In this document: one piece after another, positions 1 to 4,758 of the stretch
Position numbering within the stretch: the first letter of the stretch is position 1
Layout of the letters: every line of letters begins with the position of its first letter
Origin: Clostridia bacterium
GTDB lineage: Bacteria; Bacillota; Clostridia; Christensenellales; CAG-138
DNA length: 5,201 nucleotides
Assembly: GCA_017435185.1 (NCBI GenBank)
Contig: JAFSFN010000167.1
Location: 1 to 5,201, forward strand
Reading direction: 5' to 3'
The notes under the pieces: model-generated
What the model saw: the letters and a program-made list of their open reading frames with translations, nothing else
What the model was told of the DNA's origin: nothing
The model's database searches: none
Position numbers and translations under genes: made by a program

Positions 1-572
1 ACATCGTCTGCAACCGAGAAAGCCTCTGTGAGTACCATGTTGCCCACTGTATCTATCAGCCTGTCGTTAGGAATGGTTATGAGAGTATCAACAGATTCTT
101 TGAGGTTCATTATGCCGTTGATAGCATTGTTCATACGAACCTTACCTTCAAAGAAGAAAGGCTTTGTAACAACACCGACTGTCAATATTCCGAGTTCCTT
201 TGCACAAGATGCAACTATCGGAGCCGCACCTGTGCCTGTGCCGCCGCCCATACCGGCTGTGATGAACACCAGGTCTGCGTCTTTAATGGCTTCGATAATA
301 GCCTCGCGGCTTTCTTCTGCTGCCTTGCGGCCAACTTCGGGATCTGCGCCTGCGCCGAGACCTTTTGTTACTTTTTCGCCTATCTGTATCTTCTGGCTTG
401 CCTTTGAAAGGTACAATGCCTGTTTATCGGTATTTACCGAGATGAACTCAACACCTCTGAGTCCGTACTGAATCATGCGGTTTATTGCATTATTACCTGC
501 ACCGCCTACGCCGACAACTTTTAACTGCGCAAACTGTCCGCTTTCAAAATCCAGTTCAAGTCCTACTGCCAT
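1..572 (-). CDS. ftsZ: Cell division protein FtsZ, N-terminal part (cut by window start)
   Basis: FtsZ is the tubulin-like GTPase that polymerises into the cytoplasmic Z-ring and recruits the division machinery. The frame reads about 190 residues from the ATG at 570-572 and runs off the window without a stop. Visible motifs are the nucleotide-binding start VVGVGGAGNNA (residues 19-29), SVNTDKQAL (about 45-53), the GLGAGADPEVG stretch (71-81) and the tubulin signature GGGTGTG (109-115), followed by TKPFFFEG and the IPNDRL segment. Everything expected of the GTPase domain up to there is present; the T7 loop, C-terminal domain and FtsA-binding tail lie outside. The start is supported by a strong AAGGAGG 11 nt upstream. 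The gene follows ftsA by 21 nt and is probably co-transcribed with it. The first 17 residues before the core are short, as usual. The identification is essentially certain. Confidence 0.98.
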   Translation of the reverse strand, partial: MAVGLELDFESGQFAQLKVVGVGGAGNNAINRMIQYGLRGVEFISVNTDKQALYLSKASQKIQIGEKVTKGLGAGADPEVGRKAAEESREAIIEAIKDADLVFITAGMGGGTGTGAAPIVASCAKELGILTVGVVTKPFFFEGKVRMNNAINGIMNLKESVDTLITIPNDRLIDTVGNMVLTEAFSVADD

Positions 573-583
573 TTTATCTAAGT

Positions 584-590
584 CCTCCTT
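584..590 (-). promoter_or_regulatory. Ribosome binding site of ftsZ
   Basis: On the minus strand AAGGAGG lies 11 nt before the ftsZ ATG, inside the 21-nt ftsA-ftsZ gap. It is the longest Shine-Dalgarno match in the window, fitting the high FtsZ level that cells need relative to FtsA. Confidence 0.85.
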
Positions 591-593
591 AAT

Positions 594-1805
594 TTAGCTG
601 AAGAAGCTCTTTATCTTTTTTATTGCACCGTCAAGTATATTGCCTTTTGATACTGCGCCCTGAAGCAGACCCGCATTATCATCATCACCTGCATGGACAA
701 CAAAATCTATTACAGAAAATGCACTCGCATAGTTCGGTGATGACAGTCTGGGCATCCACGGCATGCGTACCTTGATGGGCACGCCCAGTCTGCGCTCTAT
801 ATACTCGCAACTGCCTCTCATAAGCGACACACCGCCGCCCGTGAGATATATGGGAAGTTCTTCGTCAAGCGATACTCCCATTTCTTTTATTGATTGAGCA
901 ATCAGGTCAACAAGTTCTTTTGTACGTTCTTCAACAATGTACTGAATAGCTTCATGCTCGACCTTGAATGCGCCTTCGCCGGGTATCCTTATAGTATCTA
1001 TACTATCCTGATAATCGAGCGAATAAACATATCTGCGCTTGACATTTTCGGCAATCGAAAAATCAACTTTAAGACCGAAGCTCAAATCATTCGCAAAATG
1101 CCAGCCGCCAACATCTATTGTCTGCAAATCGACAAGAGCTGCATTTTTTATCAGGCTAACATCGGTATGCATTGCTCCCACATCAATCAGAACAGCAGTC
1201 TTTGCTCTTTCCTCTTCGGGAATAACAAATATGCCTTCGGACAGGGGCGCACCTATATATAAATCGGCGTCCAAACCTATTTTATCCAATGCCGATGATA
1301 TCAACCGCTTAAAGACAGAATCTACAAATAAATGAGATACAGTGGCCGACAGCTTGTCCGCCATTGCTCCGAGAGGTATGTTAGGCGAAGTAACATCATC
1401 TGTGCGGAATTCAATGGGGGTACTGTGCATAAGTTCAAAGCCCTCGGGCTTTCTGAACTTCAACGATGAATTTATCAGTTCCTCGATGTCCTGATGTGTG
1501 ATATGTCTGTTTTCACCATCGGGGAACGAAACCATGCCGTCATTTAAGACAAGTTTCACAAACGGAGCAGGCACGCCAACGCTCAATTCCTTTACATAGC
1601 GTTTTGCTTCCTTTTCCGCCTGCTCAATAGCATCTACCACTGCCTCGGCAAACTGTTGCTCATCTACCATGGCTCCCTGCTTGTAGCCTCTGTGCTCGGT
1701 AACACCTGCACCGTGTACAACGATGCGGCCCTTGCCGTCAGGACTGCATATCAAGCAGATTATCTTTGAGCTGCCAATATCCAGCACCGCAGTGTATTGG
1801 CTCAT
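594..1805 (-). CDS. ftsA: Cell division protein FtsA (actin-like Z-ring membrane anchor)
   Basis: FtsA is an actin-fold ATPase that binds the FtsZ tail and tethers the Z-ring to the inner face of the membrane. The 403-residue product has the phosphate-1 motif LDIGSSKI (8-15), an SHS2-type 1C insertion around residues 84-160, the phosphate-2 motif VLIDVGAMHTDVSLI (205-219), a DVGGWHFANDLS segment (231-242) that matches the GGxxxTxDIA region of relatives, and the adenosine motif IYLTGGGVSLMRG (319-331). The last 14 residues (390-403, ILDGAIKKIKSFFS) form a plausible amphipathic helix with Lys on one face and Ile/Phe on the other, the usual membrane-targeting sequence. Length is close to the family norm of roughly 400-440. 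ATG start with GGAGG 4 nt upstream, a rather tight spacing. It lies directly upstream of ftsZ, the near-universal arrangement, and has its own leader (1806-2033). The sequence is diverged from model FtsA proteins but no key motif is lost. Confidence 0.95.
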   Translation of the reverse strand: MSQYTAVLDIGSSKIICLICSPDGKGRIVVHGAGVTEHRGYKQGAMVDEQQFAEAVVDAIEQAEKEAKRYVKELSVGVPAPFVKLVLNDGMVSFPDGENRHITHQDIEELINSSLKFRKPEGFELMHSTPIEFRTDDVTSPNIPLGAMADKLSATVSHLFVDSVFKRLISSALDKIGLDADLYIGAPLSEGIFVIPEEERAKTAVLIDVGAMHTDVSLIKNAALVDLQTIDVGGWHFANDLSFGLKVDFSIAENVKRRYVYSLDYQDSIDTIRIPGEGAFKVEHEAIQYIVEERTKELVDLIAQSIKEMGVSLDEELPIYLTGGGVSLMRGSCEYIERRLGVPIKVRMPWMPRLSSPNYASAFSVIDFVVHAGDDDNAGLLQGAVSKGNILDGAIKKIKSFFS

Positions 1806-1809
1806 TTTT

Positions 1810-1814
1810 CCTCC
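1810..1814 (-). promoter_or_regulatory. Ribosome binding site of ftsA
   Basis: GGAGG on the minus strand, only 4 nt before the ATG, which is shorter than the other spacings here. A small GGGG/CCCC hairpin ends 5 nt upstream of it, so folding could affect ribosome access. Confidence 0.75.
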
Positions 1815-1819
1815 GTCTT

Positions 1820-1833
1820 GGGGATTTTACCCC
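1820..1833 (-). repeat. Small GGGG/CCCC hairpin just before the ftsA ribosome binding site
   Basis: In the ftsA leader the transcript would read GGGG-TAAAAT-CCCC, a four-pair GC stem with a six-base loop, ending 5 nt before the Shine-Dalgarno. No U-tract follows, so it is not an intrinsic terminator. Its GGGG arm could also pair with the CCC of the larger upstream hairpin, which would make the two structures mutually exclusive. That switching is inference only. Confidence 0.45.
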
Positions 1834-1843
1834 GTGTAATCAG

Positions 1844-1881
1844 CTCGGGAATTATTCCCAAAAGGGCTATAATTTCCCGAG
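1844..1881 (-). repeat. 38-nt imperfect inverted repeat (long hairpin) in the ftsA leader
   Basis: The outer arms CTCGGGAA and TTCCCGAG pair perfectly over 8 bp. After a one-base bulge, TTAT pairs with ATAA, and after a 2x1 internal loop CCC pairs with GGG around a TTTT loop. That gives about 15 paired positions in 38 nt. It begins about 10 nt downstream of the -10 box of the best promoter candidate and so would sit at or near the 5' end of the ftsA mRNA. Neither strand has a T-run after it, which argues against a terminator. It could be an mRNA-stabilising or regulatory 5' hairpin, or a DNA operator. The role is unknown. Confidence 0.6.
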
Positions 1882-1891
1882 TATCAATGAT

Positions 1892-1921
1892 AGGATAACA
1901 CACTTGTTCAAGTCAGTGCAA
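1892..1921 (-). promoter_or_regulatory. Candidate sigma-A promoter for ftsA-ftsZ
   Basis: On the minus strand a -35-like TTGCAC (1921-1916) is followed after 18 nt by TATCCT (1897-1892), preceded by TG in the extended -10 position (TGTTATCCT). The -35 matches consensus at only three positions and the -10 at four, so this is a moderate candidate supported mainly by the extended -10 and by position. It would start transcription near 1885, giving a leader of roughly 80 nt. It would let ftsA-ftsZ be expressed apart from the upstream murD-ftsW-ftsQ operon. Confidence 0.4.
1902..1913. repeat. 12-bp dyad inside the promoter spacer (possible operator)
   Basis: ACTTG-TT-CAAGT is a perfect five-base inverted repeat with a two-base centre. 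It lies between the candidate -35 and -10 boxes, where a bound protein would block RNA polymerase. A short dyad in AT-rich DNA can arise by chance, so its role is inferred from position only. Confidence 0.35.
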
Positions 1922-1924
1922 TAC

Positions 1925-1946
1925 ATTTATGAATAAATTGTTAACA
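1925..1946. repeat. Two adjacent short palindromes upstream of the ftsA promoter
   Basis: ATTTAT-GA-ATAAAT (1925-1938) abuts the perfect eight-base palindrome TGTTAACA (1939-1946). Both lie just upstream of the candidate -35 box, a usual place for an activator or an AT-rich upstream element. The AT-rich composition makes chance a real alternative. Confidence 0.3.
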
Positions 1947-1967
1947 TTTTTTGTTAGAGCTATACGG

Positions 1968-1996
1968 ATAATACAATAAATGACTTTTAATCAGAA
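1968..1996 (-). promoter_or_regulatory. Weaker second promoter candidate upstream of ftsA
   Basis: TATTAT (1973-1968) matches the -10 consensus at five of six positions. The hexamer 17 nt upstream, TTCTGA (1996-1991), is a poor -35. It might be a distal ftsA promoter. The run TTATCC-G-TAT here resembles TTATCC-TAT at the proximal candidate, but such short matches are weak evidence. Confidence 0.25.
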
Positions 1997-2008
1997 ATTT
2001 TTTAATGC

Positions 2009-2023
2009 AAAAAAAGCCTTTTT
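2009..2023 (-). terminator. Weak possible terminator after the SOD-family gene
   Basis: Ten bases after the SOD-family stop the transcript would read AAAAA-GGC-TTTTTTT: a five-pair A:U stem with a three-base loop ending in a seven-base U-run. The stem has no G:C pair and would be unstable, so at best this is an inefficient terminator allowing read-through into ftsA. It is the only terminator-like sequence in the gap. Confidence 0.25.
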
Positions 2024-2033
2024 GGAGACTTGT

Positions 2034-2444
2034 TCATTGTCGTCCCGACACTGCCCATATTTGGCCGCAGGCTATCTTTTCACCTGCATTTCCCCCGGGC
2101 TGTGAAGTAAAATCGTCTTTCCCCGAATGGATTATAACGGTTCTGCCTATTATTTCTTCCGCACTGAAACGGTCTGTAAGAACAGCCGACAGTGCATAAC
2201 CGTTATTGCCGAACAAAGGCGGAAGATCGCCTTCGTGAAAAGGATGACTGCAATTTTGAGGATTGTAATGTGTCAAAGCATTTGCAAAGGGATCCTGCAT
2301 ATTTCCTCCGCAGTTCTTCCCTTCATGGATATGAAAAGCGAATATTGATTTTTCACACTTACTGCTTGATTCGGGCAGACCTTGTATCTGCGCAAAAACA
2401 AGAACGCCTTTCTCCGTCTTGTAAAACAAAACGTTGCCGTTCAC
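2034..2444 (-). CDS. Cu/Zn superoxide dismutase family protein, no visible signal peptide
   Basis: The 136-residue product has the Cu/Zn SOD core. By comparison with human SOD1, copper ligands are H38 and H40 (FHIHEG), H59 (THYNP, also the metal bridge) and H106 (GRTVIIH). Zinc ligands are H59, H67, H70 and D73 (HEGDLP). C45 and C126 (IACG) fit the structural disulfide, and D110 fits the Asp linking the two metal sites. Differences: Lys123 stands where SOD1 has Arg143, the zinc loop is short (H67 and H70 are 3 apart instead of 9), and the electrostatic loop is reduced. SODs of this type remove superoxide, usually outside the cytoplasm, but no signal peptide, lipobox or membrane segment is visible. 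The start is uncertain: the GTG at 2444 has no proper Shine-Dalgarno, and the first beta-strand of the fold appears to be missing. It sits 18 nt after ftsQ in the same frame, separated by tandem TGA-TAA. Family membership is firm; enzymatic activity is not established. Confidence 0.88.
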   Translation of the reverse strand: MNGNVLFYKTEKGVLVFAQIQGLPESSSKCEKSIFAFHIHEGKNCGGNMQDPFANALTHYNPQNCSHPFHEGDLPPLFGNNGYALSAVLTDRFSAEEIIGRTVIIHSGKDDFTSQPGGNAGEKIACGQIWAVSGRQ

Positions 2445-2462
2445 CTTAGGATAATGTGATTA

Positions 2463-2594
2463 TCATTCAGAATCTTCGGGAGTTACTCCGACTTGAGGCT
2501 GTGCCGTTACTTCCTGAGTTAAATCAGGCGTCTGTGTCGGTATTGGCGTCTCTGTCGGAACAGGTGTAGGTGTAGACGGCGGCGAATAAACGGG
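2463..2594 (-). other. Thr/Pro-rich low-complexity C-terminal tail of FtsQ/DivIB
   Basis: Residues 340-382 contain repeated TP/VP/IP units (STPTPVPTETPIPTQTP) and end in an acidic PEDSE. The DNA is correspondingly repetitive in ACACC/CCGACA-type units. This would be an unstructured extracytoplasmic extension, possibly reaching into the cell wall. Such tails vary freely in Firmicutes DivIB, and no function is claimed. Confidence 0.6.
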
Positions 2595-3611
2595 ATCGCC
2601 CTGCACGCTTATATCAACAGTACCGTCGCAATAGCCGCTCTCGCTGAGCCACGGAAGCACCACTGACAGCTTTTGGAGTTTTTCTTGTGCATTGTCACTC
2701 TGCCCCATATGAACATATATTCCGCTTTTCATCTGCATTTTTATGCTCATTGGATTTGATATGTCAAGACTCTTTATATCATCTTTTATGCCGCTCTTAT
2801 TCATTGCATCAAGTATTGAAAGCAATGTCCTGGCCATAAAATCATTCTCATCACCCAAATATGTAGCTACTTTATATCCCGATGCGCCCATGCCTGTTAC
2901 TCTGAGTATGTCATCATACTTTGCCGCATCATCAATTGAAAGAACATATCCCGATTCATCTATTACCGCATATGCGCTTATACCCTCTATAACTGCCGCT
3001 ACAGGGCGTTCAACAACATTTATGGATATGGAATTGGGGTATATGCGAACAATATCCGCACTTTGTATATAAGGGTCTGTTTCAATTGCATTTTCAGCGC
3101 GCTTTTTACTTATGAGCCATATATGAGAGCCTGTCTCTATGCCTGCAAGCATCTTTATCTCATCATCCGTCTTTAGTATATTGCCTTCAACCTCAATATA
3201 CTCAATACGCATAAGGAAATAGGATAAAACAAGCAGCACCGCAAAAATCGCCGCTATAAGCAAGACTGCGGGGGATGCTTTTTTCTTTTTGCCTTTTTTA
3301 CCTTTTTTGCTGTTTTTCTTATTCGGTGTTTTATTTATCTCGCCTATTACTCTGCCCTTAACCGCAGGCTTTTTTTGTTTTGTTTCGATTGCCTCTTCGT
3401 CATCTTCAAGAAAGCGTTTTATATCTTCCGCTTTTGGTTTCTGCGTCTTAGCAGGCTTTGCATTAGATTTTATATTGGTCTCTGCATTTGTTTTTGCATT
3501 TATCTGTTCCGACTTGAAAGGACGAATCGAAGCAAACCTTTCTTCGGCAGACACATTTTTGTCAGTCGTTTTAGGCTTGTTTCCTGTTCGTTTTCTTTCT
3601 CTGTCGTTCAT
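2463..3611 (-). CDS. ftsQ: Cell division protein FtsQ/DivIB with POTRA domain
   Basis: FtsQ/DivIB is a single-pass membrane protein that scaffolds the division complex with DivIC and FtsL and is needed for septal wall synthesis. The 382-residue product has a long charged cytoplasmic region (1-112) ending in a Lys-rich stretch (about 98-111), one membrane segment (about 113-134, SPAVLLIAAIFAVLLVLSYF), a POTRA domain (about 136-205, from IEYIEVEGN through INVVERPVAAVI), the beta domain (about 206-338) and a Thr/Pro-rich tail (about 340-382). Positive charge before the segment predicts a cytoplasmic N terminus. It is longer than B. subtilis DivIB (about 263 residues) because of the extended ends. 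The ATG at 3611 is chosen because AGGGGA lies 6 nt upstream; an in-frame extension to 3674 would overlap ftsW by 53 nt and reads unlike a DivIB N terminus. It starts 10 nt after the ftsW stop and ends with tandem stops. Confidence 0.93.
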   Translation of the reverse strand: MNDRERKRTGNKPKTTDKNVSAEERFASIRPFKSEQINAKTNAETNIKSNAKPAKTQKPKAEDIKRFLEDDEEAIETKQKKPAVKGRVIGEINKTPNKKNSKKGKKGKKKKASPAVLLIAAIFAVLLVLSYFLMRIEYIEVEGNILKTDDEIKMLAGIETGSHIWLISKKRAENAIETDPYIQSADIVRIYPNSISINVVERPVAAVIEGISAYAVIDESGYVLSIDDAAKYDDILRVTGMGASGYKVATYLGDENDFMARTLLSILDAMNKSGIKDDIKSLDISNPMSIKMQMKSGIYVHMGQSDNAQEKLQKLSVVLPWLSESGYCDGTVDISVQGDPVYSPPSTPTPVPTETPIPTQTPDLTQEVTAQPQVGVTPEDSE

Positions 3612-3617
3612 GAAGAT

Positions 3618-3623
3618 TCCCCT
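3618..3623 (-). promoter_or_regulatory. Ribosome binding site that fixes the ftsQ start
   Basis: AGGGGA on the minus strand lies 6 nt before the ATG at 3611 and overlaps the ftsW stop codon (TAG, 3624-3622). This supports the shorter FtsQ start and suggests that ftsQ translation is coupled to ribosomes finishing ftsW. Confidence 0.75.
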
Positions 3624-4743
3624 ATTGCAATTCAGTATGTCGTGAGATATTGAGCAATATGCCCATAGCCGCAAGGAATATAAACAATGATGTGCCGCCC
3701 GAGCTTATAAACGGGAGCGTTTGTCCCGTAGGCGGTATCGAGCTTGTTGCAACACCGATATTTACCGCCACCTGCACCGCAAGAACGAGCGTTATACCCG
3801 CGGCAAACAAACTTCCGAACTTATCCTTGCATCGAAGTGCTATCCTTATGCCTCTGTATATTACAAATGCATATGCGGCAATAACGAGCACACAGCCTAC
3901 CCAGCCAAGCTCCTCTCCTATTATAGCAAAAATAAAGTCACTTTCACCATATGTGAGGAAGAGCAATTTCTGTCTTGAGAAGTTCAATCCCTGGCCGAAA
4001 AGGCCGCCCGAACCAAAAGCATATAACGATTGTATGAGCTGATATCCACTGTCACGCGGATCTTTCCATGGGTTAGTAAATATAGTAAGTCTTTCCCAAC
4101 GATACGGCTCTATCTTGGCAAAAATGAAGAACAACGGTATTGCCGCAATTACCAACCATACCAGATGTTTGACGCTCGCACCGCCGACATAGAGCATTAT
4201 CATGCCCATGAGCACCACGATGACCATCATAGACATATTCTTCTGCAAAAGGATTATAACGCTCATTATGCCAATTATCAAAAGCATCGGCATAAGACCG
4301 TATTTGAAACTTTTCATCGCCGATGACCTTTGCGACATAAATGACGCCATATATAATATCAGAGCAAATTTTGCAAGTTCTGACGGTTGGAACGACAAAG
4401 AAAAACCGCCCAGCTCTATCGCGAGCCATCTCTGTGCGCCATTGATGTCAACACCAACAAATATTACCAGCACCATCAAGACAAGAGTAATCAACAATGC
4501 AGGAAGTTTTATCTTTTCCCAAAAATGATAGTCCAAAAAAGACAATCCTATCATTGCCGCCATTCCAAGAAACATGAACAGCCCTTGATTTTTCAAGTAT
4601 TTGAAACCATCACCGTACTGTGCCTGAGCATAATAATAGCTTGCGGAAAAAAGCATCACCAAACCAAACGCGCATATAACAACAATGGCGATGAACAACA
4701 GAAAATCAATCTTTCCTTGTTTTAACGATTTCCTTGTTTCCAC
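3622..4743 (-). CDS. ftsW: SEDS-family peptidoglycan polymerase FtsW (SpoVE-like)
   Basis: FtsW polymerises lipid II into glycan strands at the septum, working with a class B penicillin-binding protein. The 373-residue, strongly hydrophobic product fits the ten-helix SEDS fold and length. Family motifs in order are FSASYYYA (32-39), NGAQRW (101-106), PSELAK (120-125), YRWERLTIFTNPWKDP (214-229), GYQLIQSLYAFGSGG (233-247), ESDFIFAIIGEELG (267-280), whose Asp269 aligns with the Asp shown to be essential in RodA/FtsW, and IPPTGQTLPFISSGGTS (336-352). The usual QPDLGT-like motif is replaced by LQKNMS (166-171), a pattern I recall from clostridial SpoVE/FtsW. The start is GTG at 4743 with AAGGAG 6 nt upstream. 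It lies between murD and ftsQ, which favours FtsW/SpoVE over RodA. The two cannot be told apart from sequence alone. Confidence 0.94.
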   Translation of the reverse strand: METRKSLKQGKIDFLLFIAIVVICAFGLVMLFSASYYYAQAQYGDGFKYLKNQGLFMFLGMAAMIGLSFLDYHFWEKIKLPALLITLVLMVLVIFVGVDINGAQRWLAIELGGFSLSFQPSELAKFALILYMASFMSQRSSAMKSFKYGLMPMLLIIGIMSVIILLQKNMSMMVIVVLMGMIMLYVGGASVKHLVWLVIAAIPLFFIFAKIEPYRWERLTIFTNPWKDPRDSGYQLIQSLYAFGSGGLFGQGLNFSRQKLLFLTYGESDFIFAIIGEELGWVGCVLVIAAYAFVIYRGIRIALRCKDKFGSLFAAGITLVLAVQVAVNIGVATSSIPPTGQTLPFISSGGTSLFIFLAAMGILLNISRHTELQ

Positions 4744-4749
4744 AAGCTG

Positions 4750-4755
4750 CTCCTT
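4750..4755 (-). promoter_or_regulatory. Ribosome binding site supporting the GTG start of ftsW
   Basis: AAGGAG lies 6 nt before the GTG at 4743, inside the 15-nt murD-ftsW gap. It decides the start: no ATG with an SD lies nearby, and the GTG start gives the short charged N terminus METRKSLKQGK expected before the first membrane helix. Confidence 0.8.
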
Positions 4756-4758
4756 AAC

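Larger units (their letters stand above)
1806..2033. other. 228-bp intergenic spacer between the SOD-family gene and ftsA
   Basis: This is the only sizeable non-coding stretch in the window. It is AT-rich, shows no credible ORF, and carries the weak terminator, two promoter candidates, four or more short dyads and two leader hairpins listed separately. The other gaps here are 10-21 nt, so this spacer marks the break between an upstream wall/division operon and ftsA-ftsZ. Confidence 0.7.

Noticed and set aside
28..471. Open frame of 147 codons on the plus strand
   Set aside because: It is antisense to the highly conserved FtsZ GTPase domain, has no recognisable motif and no ribosome site; the FtsZ frame explains the stretch fully.
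1897..1910. LexA-box-like TGAACAAGTGTGTT next to the ftsA -10 box
   Set aside because: The left half GAAC fits, but the right half reads GTGT instead of GTTC, so the required symmetry is lost; SOS control of ftsA cannot be claimed from this.
2038..2050. TGTCG-TCC-CGACA hairpin at the end of the SOD-family gene as a terminator
   Set aside because: Perfect five-pair stem but inside the coding end and not followed by a U-run on the minus strand, so it does not meet terminator criteria.
2445..2466. prfB-like programmed +1 frameshift for the SOD-family gene
   Set aside because: No CUU-UGA slippery site and no upstream stimulatory Shine-Dalgarno at the right distance; kept only as one of several explanations of the odd start.
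3289..3645. Hydrophobic plus-strand frame that looks like a membrane protein
   Set aside because: It is the antisense of the Lys-rich N-terminal region of FtsQ; complementing AAA/AAG codons gives Phe/Leu-rich nonsense.
3612..3674. 21-residue N-terminal extension of FtsQ
   Set aside because: It would overlap ftsW by 53 nt and has no good ribosome site, while the ATG at 3611 has AGGGGA at 6 nt.
4073..4429. Minus-strand 118-codon frame inside ftsW
   Set aside because: Out of frame with ftsW, whose motifs are continuous across this stretch; no independent start signal or known domain.
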